Notes: a model not told the origin generated them from the letters alone. A DNA stretch of 64,000 bases from Uloborus plumipes (GCA_038373865.1 JAXGGA010001623.1:81827-145826); one strand, 5' to 3'; counted from the stretch's first letter, positions 22,670 through 34,789 are shown. Translations and numbers: made by a program.

Positions 22670-23850
22670 AGCGGATATTTAATAGTTTGGAAAATCAGCG
22701 GGAGATTCTCTCTTTGTTTGATTAACTCTAAAAGCTTATTTTTTAGTTTTTTAAAACGATAATTTAATTATTTTATCGGTCAATTTTACAAGCAGATGTT
22801 GACAAATTTAACGCAACACTAATACAAAAGTTGTTTTGAAAGCTGCGGCACAAAACTTTATTTCTCAAGTGTTTCTTTAAAGAAACCTACAAAATATCTT
22901 TTCTTGAAATGCATCATTTATTATAAACTGAGCTGCGTCCACTACAGGCTTAGCGCAGCATCATAAGATCTATGCTTTAACACAAGGGGAAATCTTGACG
23001 TTAAGAACATTAATATTCCTGCAGTGGGCTCGGCAAAGGCACTGGAGACAAGCCAAAAAGCTGGATTAATCATTTTTTATCCAGTTCTTAGGCTATCTTT
23101 TGTGTGGTAGAGGAAATCAGCAGCTTTTTTCGTTGTTTCATATAAAAAACATAAATAACACAATGGAAAGAGTAAAAATAAAATCATTATTTTTTTCCAT
23201 TACATGCTTGCAAGAACCTTTTGGCCGAGGAATGTATTAACTCTATTCAAGTATGTGCAAACTTGTGAAATATACTTTTGTTTAAGACAAAAAACTTTTC
23301 AAAATGCTCCTGAACAAAAATTATTTTACTCAAATATCAGTGAACTAACGAATGAGTACACATACTGTATGCGCTCTTTTATACTTCATAAATAACACAA
23401 AGTTCTTTCAGTGTGTGCTTGTCAGTCACTTCCTAGTAAAATTAAAAATACCACAGATATGAAATTTAAGTTACAGGTTTAACAGGCATCTTTTAATATA
23501 CCTAAAAAGCATAAAGTTTAAACTTTTTTTCGTTCTTAAAATTCACAAAAAAATTATACATTTAAATAAAAACTCGGCTTATTTTTTTTTCTCATTGTAT
23601 AGGATCAGTTGCAGTAAAAGGAAACAGAATTTAAATACTAAATTCAGATCTTTCTCCTTGTTTTGGATAGATTGATAGATACATATTTGTGCAATACAAG
23701 ACTACACTTTCTGAAAGTAACTGAATATATAAAAAGTTTGTCTTTATGAATTTTTAACTAGTCAAATCATGTTTCCTTGAATCTGGTGTGATAACTTTTA
23801 CCGCAGAGACATGGGGTAAATCTAAACAGCCCATTTACTTCCCCATGAAG
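22670..23850. other. No gene seen
   Basis: AT-rich, no repeat family or coding sequence recognised. Confidence 0.5.
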
Positions 23851-24368
23851 TTAACCATCAATGCCTAGCGTCCGTTTTTAAGGACGGTCCAAAAAGTGTG
23901 TCTGAATTTTCTAAAAATGAACATCTCAACCAAATAATAGTGTTCAATTATTGCTTTGGTATTGTTTCAATTCATTTTTAACAGATTGCAGCACATAACC
24001 ATCGTAAACTGTGTTCTATAACCGTTTTATTATGATCTTTATTAAGAATTACATCGTTTGCAATCTCAAGATCAAAAAGCTAAGTTTTTAACATTAGTCC
24101 TAGCTTCCCAGTTTATGTTAATTGCTGCTTTTATTTCTTCTTACAAAATGTCTTTTTAAATATTATATCGCAGACAGAAAAAAAAATTAGCAAAAAAAGT
24201 ATATACCCTCTGGGGCCTAGCGTCCCTTTCTAGGTACGATTTTTCTTTTATTGAAAAAAATATTTTTTGCGTGATATTTTTTAAATTATATTTCCTGCCC
24301 ATTAGGCACTATTTGTAACCAGCATACAATTATCTTTGGGGGAAAAATGTCAGGCCTTAATGGGTTAA
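23851..24368. mobile_element. piggyBac-like MITE 3a
   Basis: TTAA at both ends; termini CCATCAATGCC and the inverse of CCCATTAAGGCC. The whole 518 bp aligns with 38,652-39,173 (shared AACCAAATAATAGTGTTCAA, AACAGATTGCAG, CTTCCCAGTTTATGT). A subterminal palindrome CGTCC-TTTTTA-GGACG follows the left end. Non-coding. Confidence 0.75.
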
Positions 24369-24372
24369 TGTA

Positions 24373-24920
24373 GGTAGATAGGCCCTGTATACAGTCTGCG
24401 AAGAAGCTTAAAAAGTTCTGCATCAATTCAGTGGACTGCAGATCACATACAGGCCGTTGAATTCTCCTGCATTAATCTGAAACAGTTTAAAGATAATAAC
24501 TATAAAAAAATAACAATTATGTGCTGAATTTACGCATAAAATACACACAGATAGACCCTGTAAACACATACTATTTGCAAAGAAACTTAAATAATTCTGC
24601 GTCAACTCAATCTGTGACCCGGCATCGCATGCAAGCCATTAAATTCCCCAAATGTAATGTGAATCCATTTAAAGATAATAATTATATATTTAAAAAATAT
24701 TATACGATGAATTCACGCAAAACACAAACAAATAAGCCCTGTACACAGTTCGTGAACAAGCTTAAAAAGTTCTGCGTCAACTCAATCTGTGGCCTACAGA
24801 TCGCGTGCAAGCCGTTGAATCCTCCAAAAGTAATCTGAAATTATTTGAAGTTTACACAATTATTTAAAAAAAAAATTAATTACATGCTGAATTTACGCCA
24901 AATACAAACAAAAACATAAT
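24373..24920. repeat. Tandem array of three units of about 178 bp
   Basis: ATA(G/A)(G/A)CCCTGTA-ACA starts units at about 24,377, 24,552 and 24,731; each contains AAGCTTAAAAAGTTCTGCGTC, a GATCGC(A/G)TGCAAGCC block and TGCTGAATTTACGC. A partial fourth unit ends near 24,920. Satellite-like; the 105-codon open frame across it is incidental. Confidence 0.8.
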
Positions 24921-25084
24921 TTACATGAAAGATACAGTATTTGTGGGTTGAACGGAAACACCTAAAGTGTACACCAAAATTAGCTGGGAAGGAGGATTCA
25001 AGACTGAATGATTTTGAAAACCTTCCACATAACAAGTAAAACAAGTTAAAACTAGCTTCTTCACATTTTTAGACCTACTGGAAG

Positions 25085-25254
25085 CAGGCCCGTAATTGGG
25101 GGGGGGGAGTCATTTGCCCCCCCCCCCTCCAACTTTGAGAAATCTATGTATTTACATATAAGTTGGCGTGGTTTTTGTTGCTTTCTGGTAAAATTGTATT
25201 GTGTTTTTTACCTTTTGCCCGCCTCCCCTGGAAAAACTTAAAATGAAGTCCCTG
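25085..25254. mobile_element. hAT-like MITE, copy 2
   Basis: ACTGGAAG is perfectly duplicated on both sides (25,077-25,084 and 25,255-25,262). Starts CAGGCCCGT, ends with the inverse of CAGGGACTTC. Related to 9426-9568. A G-run and a C-run (25,099-25,128) sit near the left end and could pair. Confidence 0.82.
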
Positions 25255-25262
25255 ACTGGAAG

Positions 25263-26015
25263 GTAAAAGTAAGATCAGTAAGCTTTAGAAAGCGACTCTT
25301 TCTGAATGTCGTCTTCAAACGGTGATAACGATTATACAATTATTATGAGAGATTCTGAGAATTCCACGAATAAAGAAAAACGCGTAACTCTCAGAATCTC
25401 TTCTACATGCATAATACACTGCGTAACGAGAAGAAGCGGCTCAGAGTTAAATTAATCTCCCACTCTCCGCACTTTTTCCTGATTGTTGTCATAGTTACGG
25501 TGCTATGGACTTTTTCCCCCACTTAGTTTTTGCAACAATGGTTAAATTCAAACGCTTGAAATTGCTTTGTGCGTAAACTATTATTCTGTTGAAAAATCAG
25601 CGTTAATAAGGCACAACATTTTCTTAGAAATGTTTGCTGTATTAATGTATGACTAGATTTGCTAGAAAACGTTCGGAAATAGCTGAGACATGAGGACATA
25701 AATAAAGTGTAAGATTAATTCGGTAAACATAAAATGAATGAAATGCCTCAACAGCAATGCATAAAATAAAGAGTGGAACTGTTTCCTTTCGTACGGTTTC
25801 CATGGAGACGACGCCAAAATTCTGAACATAATACGCCTATTTTAAAGTAACCGAGTATAATTAGTGGGAAAATGCATATTAATTTTTAACTATATAGCTT
25901 TAAGTAATGCTAAAAGGTTTTTACCCTTTCTTTCCTTGTCATAAGATATTTAGTATATTATAAAGATATAGTGCAAAATTAAAGTAGCGCATTTTCTTTA
26001 AAACAATTTATTTTA
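25263..26015. other. No gene seen
   Basis: Contains a GAGATTCTGAGA/TCTCAGAATCTC hairpin at about 25,349-25,405. No coding sequence. Confidence 0.5.
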
Positions 26016-27272
26016 TCTTAATATATCAAAATTACGTGTCCCTGTGTTTGTGGCCAATGGACTCCTCAGCTACTGAACCGATTTTAACCAAATTTTGCAC
26101 GCAGTTTCAGTTTGATCCAACTTAAATGATAGGATAGTTTTTATCTCAATTTAGGACCGCAATATATTTTTTATTGCAAATTATCTATTTAGCTACCAGC
26201 TTTTCTGTATTCTTGGCTTCTATAAGATAAAATCTGCTGCTGGGTTGTCAGTTGCTTCGGAAGCAAAAAGCAATAGTGGTAACGATCAAGGATGTCGAAT
26301 CGGTTTCTGGCATATTCGTCCCGATTCTCTTAATTTAAATTGTTCGTGTAAGTATTATTAAATCAATGTTCGGAAAAGTATTATTTGCTTACTTCTCCTT
26401 TACTTGAATTCAATTTATTAAAGCAGTTTAGATACTTAACATGTGCTATTTTGTATGTTTTAAAAATATTTTTCAATCATGTTTAGGTACAAATATTTTT
26501 TTAGGAAAATTATTTTAGTGAAAAATATCATACCTTTTTCGAGATTTGAGTTATAAAATATTCATATTGTTTAGTGATTTTTATGTCAGGTGTATTTAGA
26601 CGAAGAAAGGCTCACTGCATTATGTGATCTTTTACCTATGTATTATTTAAATTTCTAGTGATTTAGTTCAGAATTGTATCTGCTAAGCGTATCCATCTGC
26701 AGCAATAAATTTGCAAATTATCGTTCAACAATACATCTGGTATTTACTATTCAAAAAACAAATTCTTAGGAGGGAAAATGTACTGTTTTATGGTGCGAAG
26801 ATTAAAATTATTTCTATACACACAATTTTTACCGTCACATTGCTTTGTAATATAATTATACACCTCATAGTTTCCGATTCAAAATTCGACTGTTTCGTAA
26901 ATATTGTACCTTTCCGGGTTTTTAAGTTATACAATATTAATTTTTTTGTGATTTTGTATTTCAATTGTGTTGTAATAAAAAAAGGTTTTACTGTAATTTG
27001 TATACTTTTACCTGTGTAATATTAAAATTTAGAGTGATTTTGCTCAGAATTGTATTTTCTAAACGTACCTCTTTGCATTCATAAGTTTTCAAATTATTAC
27101 TATTATAGCTTATTATTTATTTTTTAATTTTTTTTCCTTAGTAAATACAAATGTATTCTTGGACGACAATTTGCACATTTTTAACCGAAGATAGTACGGT
27201 AGTTCGCTCAATATATAAAATTTTTAACTAAATCATGCCTTAGCCACAGCAACGCGTGGCCGGGTCAGCTAG
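26016..27272 (+). mobile_element. Helitron A, non-autonomous
   Basis: Begins TCTTAATATATCAAAATTAC after A26,015 and ends with the hairpin GCCAC-AGCAACGC-GTGGC, then CGGGTCAGCTAG before T27,273: the Helitron pattern of insertion between A and T with no target duplication. The first 200 bp and last 35 bp match Helitron B; the middle does not. The interior has no Rep or helicase sequence; an open frame at 26,711-27,019 is not recognisable. Confidence 0.88.
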
Positions 27273-27387
27273 TTTAAAATAAATTCCGATGCATTATGTT
27301 AGTAATGGCCGTTGACAATACAAGAGTAATTTTAGCCACTTTATTCGCAACATAATGAAAATTGATAAGCAGCTTAAAACGTTATCC

Positions 27388-27430
27388 TTACTAACATAAT
27401 CCTTACTAACATAATCCTTACTAACATAAT
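27388..27430. repeat. 15-bp tandem repeat
   Basis: Nearly three units of CCTTACTAACATAAT. Confidence 0.9.
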
Positions 27431-28633
27431 CCTATCTGAAAATAGACATACATACAATACAAATTGGTAAGCTCTTGTTCTCTGAAGCTGGAAAAATAAA
27501 AGCCTTCCTTTTTAAAGAACTTCTAAAAGCGTAGCAATTTTCCATTTTAATTGATTTAAAAGGTCTGAAGGGTAAACAGAAAATAAGACCCCTTGGCGCT
27601 AATCCTAAACCTAGATCATTGATGCATGCATATCTCCAGAAATAAAAATCATTCATTATGAGATTTATTTAACCTCTTTACCCCAAAACTTTAAAATGCG
27701 TTTTTGGAACAGCTGGAGTTTTAATCGATTCTTAAGGCAGGCATTTGTAACCATGGAAACGTCACTTTATTTTAATACATACATTGATATTTTAATTCAT
27801 TTATTCTTTAGTGTTCCTATACATTTCTTTACGCGTATCTTATTTTATAGCTGCACAGTTTGTGTGTTGTATTTTAAAAAGATTTTTAAAATTTCAGAAG
27901 TAAAGGGTGAAATTTTTTTAAATGCATTTCAGCATTTTGTACGCCAGCAATGGCAAAAAGAATCACATTTTTAACTAACCCAAATTTTTAACGATTCAAT
28001 TAGTATGTATGCACATTCAAGTTGGTAGATAATTTTTTTCCACGTAACAATATATCTTCGGCGTAACTACTGAAACAAATATGACAACCAACCAAACCCG
28101 TAATTTATTTTACAACGAATTGTCTCTGAGAGCTTGTTCAGAAATAGTGCACACTCCGCAACTTAGAACTGATGGAAAAATAACCTGAACGTAAGGATCC
28201 ACATTATTTTATTCAGAATGAAGTGCATCTAAATTATTCAAAAATAAATACGTTATCAAATTTATTCATAATTCAGTACGTTATCAAGCCTCCAAAATGC
28301 ATTTATTCAAAAAAGAGAAAAAAAAAAGAAAGAAAGAAAAAGCAATTAGGGAGAGCAGTACCCAAAATAAAAATTATATGCCGGCATTTTAAATAAAGTA
28401 AACTTCATGTTATCATAAAGTAGCTCGTCTGAAAAATCATGAAAAAAGAAGAGCCAAAGTTGAAAGAAACAAATAGTTATTCCTTCAAACATAACACCAA
28501 TTCCGTCTTTTAAGAACACTTGCAATAACCAAAGTAACAACGGATCGAAAAATAGATGACTTCATATAATCTCAGTCAAAAAGTTATTGAAATTTTATCT
28601 GTGTTGCTCTTTTACTCTTATTTTTATCCAAAT
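27431..28633. other. No gene seen
   Basis: AT-rich single-copy-looking sequence with an A-rich purine tract at 28,312-28,340. Nothing supported. Confidence 0.5.
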
Positions 28634-28634
28634 A

Positions 28635-28672
28635 CTAGCAGTACCAGCAAGGCGATGCCCGTGCATTTAAAT
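28635..28672 (-). mobile_element. Helitron-like 3' end
   Basis: Minus strand reads CACGGGCATCGCCTTGCTGG then TACTGCTAG before T, with a GGC-ATC-GCC mini-hairpin like that of Helitron C. It may be the 3' end of the element whose 5' end is at 30,729, giving about 2.1 kb, into which piggyBac-like MITE 4 was inserted. Pairing of the two ends is unproven. Confidence 0.45.
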
Positions 28673-29348
28673 GGGAAGGAAATTCACTGAATAAATTTAA
28701 ATTCACTCCAACCCTCTGAACTAAAATTATTATAGTTGAAGCGGTATAGTAATTGGTCACTTTAGCGGCATCGTATTTGTATGCTTGAATAAAAAAGAAA
28801 TGAAATATTTCTGCATAAATAAAAAATACTTCATATGATACTATATTAATGCATTTTACCACTTATACTGTCTGAAAACACTTTTTCAGATGTATTATTA
28901 GAAAAAAGTCAACGCAAAAACAAAAATGTCACACTGATAGTAATTGGCCACCTTATCATAGTTATTGGCTATGAAACTATACAGTTATTGTTGTAAACAT
29001 TCAATGTTATACTGTATTATTCATATATATATGAAAATAAAATTCCTTTCCATGAATATAGTGTACCATTGTATGCAGGTATTATACCGTTAATTGAATA
29101 TATTTTCCATTCATTAAATATATTATAACATTATAGCATTCAACATCTTTCTCCATCTTTCCCTTTTCTATTTTTTGACTTCTCTTTATTTGTTTTAGTC
29201 TTCTTTAAAGCATTTACTTTCTGTACATTCAATTTTCTTTTCTTTTTTTTATTTTTCACTCTTTTTGCTGCTTTTATTGCTCATTGTTTTCAATAGCTGC
29301 TCTATAACTCTCAGAAATTATAAAGAATGATTTTTTTTGTCTGTTCTA
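28673..29348. other. No gene seen
   Basis: AT-rich; possibly interior of the proposed Helitron. No coding sequence. Confidence 0.4.
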
Positions 29349-29735
29349 TTAACCCTTTGATGGTTATGAACGAGTTCAGCTCGCAATCGCATTGTGCTTC
29401 ATAATGCGCGCAAACGAGTTCCGCTCGGGAGCAAGATTTTGACCGAAATGGTTAGTAACGAGCACTACTCGCGTAGTGAAATTTTCCCCCAATGCGCGCT
29501 GACGAGCTGACTTCGTTCGCCATTATTATTCTGCACTGATGTACTGTACTATAAATACTTTAAGAAATTTTTAAAACGCGCGGGGCGAGCTATCTACGGC
29601 ATCGCCAGAGAAAGGTGACATTTTCGGAAGAACGGCGGGGGAAAACAGCTGCCACTTTCGACTACTGTTTACTCCTAATGCTGCGCGAATTAAGTAAACG
29701 GAAACTGATCATTTCCATAACCGTCAAAGGGTTAA
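29349..29735. mobile_element. piggyBac-like MITE 4 with 44-bp internal repeat
   Basis: TTAA at 29,349-29,352 and 29,732-29,735; termini CCCTTTGA(T/C)GGTTATG in inverted orientation. Inside, ACGAG begins at 29,370, 29,414, 29,458 and 29,502, an exact 44-bp period, each the left side of an ACGAG-CTCG dyad. Units 1 and 3 share AATGCGCGC. GC-rich against its surroundings. Non-coding. Confidence 0.8.
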
Positions 29736-30599
29736 GAAATTTTCTCCTACTTTTTGGAGCATTTTGTTGGTAATCATCGATAAATTTGATACAATGAGTT
29801 GTTTTGTTTGAAGTAGTTGACGTCTACAAATGTATAGGAGTTTTCAGAGAAGTTATCACAATTGTTGCTGCTGCCACATTATCTTCTTTAGTCAGATTTG
29901 CATTTGTTGTTATAATTGCAGTCAGTATTTCAGTATTGGTAGAGTTGTTTTTAGAAAAATCATTCTTGGAAAAAAGCGCCAAACTTTGTATGAAGGTCAT
30001 GTATTATTTGAAACTATCCTCTGATATTTCGGTACTTTTATCTCGTTTTCGCCTTCAAAAATATTTTGGAAGTCTTTTAGAGACATGAGTTTATTTAATA
30101 CATCAAACTCAAAAGCTCTAAATGCATTGAGTTCTTTTAAAACGTCGCATAAAAATTCTAGTCTTACCGGTTTCTCTACAACCTTTTAAACTACACTAAA
30201 AGTCCTATTGAAGTTTCAAACAATTCGCCAAATAAATCAAAAAGACATTATGTTTGGTAAGTAATAGGAGATATACTCAAATTTAGTCAATTTTCAAGGC
30301 TTAACTCTATACGTAAATTTAAACCACTGAAGAAAGAACAGCTTGCATGGAAAATGAATCTAGTGTTTCAGTTTTGCGTACAAAGTCTTGAAAATTGACT
30401 AAATTTGATTAATTAATATCTCCTGTTCTAATTAACGGAGAGAAACGTGCTAAAACTTTTTTTTTAGAAAAAAAAACATTTGCTGAGATATATAATGTTT
30501 TGGGGTGGGGGAAGGTTCCCCCCCCCCCAATTATGGCGGATACACCAAAAATGAGACTAATTAATTAATTCAAAAATAACTAATTCGAAATTTAGAATT
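29736..30599. other. No gene seen
   Basis: The open frame at 29,804-30,088 has two hydrophobic stretches but no recognisable domain and no transcript signals. A C-run is at 30,520-30,529. Confidence 0.45.
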
Positions 30600-30729
30600 T
30601 GGCCTTCGAAATGCACGGGGATAGGTTAAAATTTTTGTGTCAAGTTTCAGGTCTGTAGGTGCTGTGAGAGCTTCTGGCCAGCGGTTACAAACGTACAAAC
30701 AAACAAACACCGTCATCTTCATATATTGA
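30600..30729 (-). mobile_element. Helitron-like 5' end
   Basis: Minus strand starts TCAATATATGAAGATGACGG, then GTTTGTTTGTTTGTACGTTTG and a block of the form seen after Helitron 5' ends. The base before TC is T rather than A, so the exact start is uncertain. Confidence 0.45.
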
Positions 30730-30759
30730 AATGAACTTACGCAGCATTTTAACCAATTA

Positions 30760-31415
30760 TACAGGGTGTCCACTCCAATCGTGGACCAATAGCTAATTTC
30801 TAAACCGTTAGAGATAAGCATATAGTTTATTTAGGAAAAAATCTCCAAATTATGAAAGGAATTTTGGGTCTATTCACTGTTTTTCAAAAAATCAAATTTT
30901 GAAAGAGGTACGAAATTTAAATTTTTATACAGCCCCCCAGTCCTATGAATCATATTTAGTAAAACATTCTTGACACTGTAACGTTTAAAACTAAAAAAAA
31001 AATCACTCTTCTACCACGAAAATTGACCGAGTTATGACGTTTTGAAAAATCAAGATTTTGAAGGATTTCGCATACGGTCCCTGAAGCGATCTCTCGATGA
31101 CGTCACGAAACAATGCAAAATCTTGATTTTTCAAAACGTCATAACTCGGTCAATTTTTGTGGTAGAAGAGTGATTTTTTTTTAGTTTTAAACGTTACAGT
31201 GTCAAGAATGTTTTACTAAATATGATTGATAGGACTGGGGGGCTGTACAAAAATTTAAATTTCGTAACTCTTTCAAAATTTGATTTTTTGAAAAACAGTG
31301 AATAGACCCAAAATTCCTTTCATAATTTGGAGATTTTTTCCTAAATAAACTATATGCTTATCTCTAACGGTTTAGAAATTAGCTATTGGTCCACGATTGG
31401 AGTGGACACCCTGTA
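30760..31415. mobile_element. 656-bp foldback MITE, near-perfect palindrome
   Basis: Arms 30,760-31,060 and 31,116-31,415 are inverted copies with few mismatches; the loop is 55 bp. Ends TACAGGGTGTCCACTCC / inverse, flanked by TA on both sides (30,758-30,759 and 31,416-31,417), as in mariner-type elements. Short matches in the loop include GATGACGTCACG. Non-coding. Confidence 0.88.
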
Positions 31416-31417
31416 TA

Positions 31418-33322
31418 TGATTCAATTGATCTCTGTCAGCTTTAGTATATTTTTCTTATCAACATTAATAAACAAATATATCGTGGTAAATCACAGCAAT
31501 TCGTTTCATTCGATTTGGAGTTAGAGGCACTTTCTTCGTATTACCGTTGAAGTCTGACTATATGAATCAATCAAATGGGATAAGCTCTTCCAAACTTTTA
31601 CACATATTTTTAAATCCAAATTTATATAAAACGTACTTCAGTTTATGGCATAAGTGTTTTTCAGGGAATCCCTACCGATCCCTAGTTTTCATATTTCATT
31701 TCCAACTAATATTTATCGTGGGCAACATTTTTTTAAAAGTTAGCTTATATTTTTCTTTCAGCTGTGATTTTTTTAGTGTGAATCCGTGATTTGCTCACTA
31801 TCTTTGGTTGTTAACATTCATCAGTTTACTCTTTCCTGAAAAAGATAAAAGTAAACAACATTTATCAATTAAAGTGGATTCAAATGGCCTTTTTTTAGTT
31901 GACCTTATTTACGTTTTGACTGAAATTTTACATTGTAAAGCAATTTTTGGGAAGTATTACCACAACTTGAATTATGCCAAATCGACAACAAATTTCTCAT
32001 TCAGCATTCGTTTGGAATTTCTTACATAGTTATTGAACTTTCAGCTTTCCTTAGTCACTAAATTTCTTTCAAAGTACGAGACGAAATACATTATCAACAA
32101 AAATAAAGAAAATGAAATTAGGGTCAAGTGAGAAGAGTAAGCAATTCATGATTGTTCAAAAAAAAAAAAAAAAAAACCTCACCCTCAATTTAAAAAAACT
32201 CTAGTTATTGCAAAAATATGCTTTCTAAAATATCAGCTCTACAGCGGCCTGAATCTGTAGAAAACCGTCGGTCATTTTCGCCAATGCTTGTTACTTTCTT
32301 TGTTCAGTTTATCGTTGAAGAGCAGCGATGTAGAAAAGGGAAAAAGACGGAAGCTCTTCGGAATTACAGAGGCAGAAGAAGAAGTCTTGGGGAAAAAAAG
32401 AAGAGAATAAGAGCTGCCTGACATATTCACCCGACCTTGAGACAGGGAGATTAAACACGATCTAATTTTTCGTGCTTCCGTTAGCTTTGAACCAAATGCG
32501 AAAATTTGAATACTTTGATGGTAGAGAAAAATTTGCTTCTGCGTTCATTTACGTTTTTGCTTATGAGTAGATTTTGTAGACGTTAATTCAATAACTCAAT
32601 ATGAAATTAACGCAAAAAGAAAGGAAACGTGTGCATATATAAGTCCTATGACATTCCAACCTCTAATGAAATTAACTTCTACACTTGCTTATTTTGAATA
32701 TTTTATCTTAAGGAAGTCATCGTATTTCTCTTAAGAAGTTTATTGAGCTGTAACCGCTTCTTTTTTCTTCCTTTCTTACACTTTATTAACACAACTAACC
32801 TGTTTCATTTTCATGTATGAGAACTGTAATTTAAAAACTAAACTGTGATGTCACAATATCTTAAAATTTGAGGATCTTTAACTCCCAAGTTGCTCCATCG
32901 TCTTATTTTAGAAATCAAATTTTGCTTCCTTCTCTTTTGGGATTTGAACTAGGCCCCAGCTTCTTCTCTAAGTTAGGTAACTTAAATATGATTTGAGCTT
33001 AAAAAATTCTTATTAACAAGGACGCTTGACACCTAAATAATATCATTGACTTTTTTGAGACACTGAATTTTTGCTTTCTATAATTATTTTATAAAATTAA
33101 ATTTTTTTTTATTTTTCTCAAAAACTAAATCTTTCGGGTGCATTTCATTAGCATCATGCTTTTGATTTTCCTATAAAAAACTAAATAGGTCTCAGTTCTC
33201 TATGACTATTAAAAATTGAATTCCTTTGGAGGCTTGCTATGGTAATTTGAAGTTGTGTCATTGACCGACTTGACTAAAATCATGTTAGATCAATACTATT
33301 GTTCTTTTCTTTGAAGTATTTG
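31418..33322. other. No gene seen
   Basis: AT-rich. A purine-rich open frame at 32,218-32,421 is not recognisable. No RNA gene or element end supported. Confidence 0.5.
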
Positions 33323-33508
33323 GTGTTATACTAGACAGCAACTTAAGTTAACACTAAACGTCACTACGGGCTGAGCCAATAAGAGCTCACAAGCAGTTAG
33401 CGATCTCCTCTAATTCTCCAAGTAGGCTGTGACGTTTGATCTAGCTCGTTTTTCATAGGCTAACGTCACGATGTTTTTGTCGAAAAACCTTGCGGTGTAG
33501 TATAACAA
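33323..33508. mobile_element. Possible small MITE
   Basis: GTTATACTAGAC (33,325) and the inverse GTGTAGTATAAC (33,495) could be imperfect terminal repeats around a GC-richer 180-bp block (CACTACGGGCTGAGCCAATAA). No clear target duplication. Confidence 0.3.
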
Positions 33509-33559
33509 TATTGAGAAAATTTTCATGTACACACTTAATTAGTCAACTAATAAGAATGA

Positions 33560-33845
33560 TGCCGGTCGTCTTATCTAGTGGTCAAAGAAATTTTAATGCA
33601 GATAAAGAGGTTCCGGGCTCAAACCCAGGTTTGAGCATGGATATACTTTCTCTCTCCTGTGCTTGTCCTTTGTTTGTGTGAATGTGTTGTCGTGCAATGA
33701 ATGGTTGCCTACTCTATAAACGGGTTCTTATGGCATGTGGTACTGTGGAAGTTGGACTTCACACCAAATGACGGTGCAGTTGGAAAAGTGAAGCAGCGCA
33801 CCTCATATGGCCAGCCTGGCTGGCACAGGACAACTACAACTAAGA
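33560..33845 (+). mobile_element. tRNA-derived SINE
   Basis: A-box-like TATCTAGTGGTC (about 33,572-33,583) and B-box-like GGCTCAAACCC (33,616-33,626) at tRNA spacing mark an internal RNA polymerase III promoter, followed by a tRNA-unrelated body ending CTGGCACAGGACAACTACAAC. It does not fold as a functional tRNA. Confidence 0.65.
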
Positions 33846-34074
33846 ACGATGGTTAATATTAGCAATTAAAGAATATCATTATCGTTTTTGAGAAATTTGC
33901 GGGTTTTTTCTCCACATGTAGGAGCTTAACTCTATACCAGTAAAATGCTTTGATATCATACTTTAATTACTTACTTATTAAGAATGATGTTTTATACAAA
34001 TAGCTAATCAGTATCACCGCTTTCTTTGGCATCAATTTCAAAAACTAATTGTTAGATATGCAATGAGTTACTGC

Positions 34075-34265
34075 CCATAAGCCAGGGCTGAGGCAGAACT
34101 GAAACAAATGCACCCACAGCTACAATAAGACCACTTAGCTACAATAAGAGGATCTTTGCCTCCAGCTCGATCATTGGCTATTCCTAACTGAGGAGTCCAC
34201 AATAAGGACGAAACTGCAGTCTTAGGATGCTATGATCGAGCTGTGGGTGCATTTGCTTAATTGTT
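34075..34265. repeat. Second copy of the 21.2-kb miniature family
   Basis: CAAATGCACCCACAGCT (34,108-34,124) pairs with AGCTGTGGGTGCATTTG near 34,239-34,255. The middle (AAGAGGATCTTTGCCTCCAGCTCG, GGACGAAACTGCAGTC) matches the inverse of 21,290-21,375. Confidence 0.55.
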
Positions 34266-34612
34266 AGATGTCCTCATTTAAAAACTTACTTCTTATCAAG
34301 GACGTTTTGCATTATTAGTCAAGCAATGTCATTGTTCATTGTTCTACTTTAAAACACATAATTGTTTTCCCTCATTATGAAAAAATTAAACTTGTCATCA
34401 ATGCTTCCAAAAATTTTGATGCTACTACTTACTTATTAACACTATTTTATACAAAAAGCTAATCAATATCATTTTCCTCTTTGAGAAAGTAAGTTTTTTT
34501 TTCTCCCACCATGTAAACTGAAATCAGCAACATACCTGTATCGAATGCATGATGTGCATTCCTTTTCTCTCAAGAATAATTTTTCCTTAAAGAAACTAAG
34601 CAAACACAAATA

Positions 34613-34787
34613 CTGTCGTCCCCGCTTAATCGGGTAACGGATAAACGAATACCCCGCTAATACGAATAAAATATCTCGGAACCGATGCCATAGACGTAAT
34701 GTTAAAGATCCCCGCTTAATCGAATACCCCTTTTAATCGAATAATATGTCTTGGAACCGACAGTATTCGTTTAAGCGGGGCCGACAG
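34613..34787. mobile_element. mariner/pogo-type MITE
   Basis: TA on both sides (34,611-34,612 and 34,788-34,789), termini CTGTCGTCCCCGCTTAA and inverse of CTGTCGGCCCCGCTTAAACG. Internal repeats of CCCCGCTTAATCGAATA and CTTGGAACCGA. 175 bp, non-coding. Confidence 0.75.
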
Positions 34788-34789
34788 TA

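Noticed and set aside
25099..25128. G-quadruplex at the G-run/C-run
   Set aside because: Single long G-run paired with a C-run inside a MITE; better explained as a MITE hairpin.
29804..30088. Membrane protein gene
   Set aside because: Hydrophobic stretches only; no homology recognised, no splice or promoter signals that stand out.
33560..33632. Functional tRNA gene
   Set aside because: Boxes A and B are present, but arms do not pair as a tRNA and a SINE body follows.
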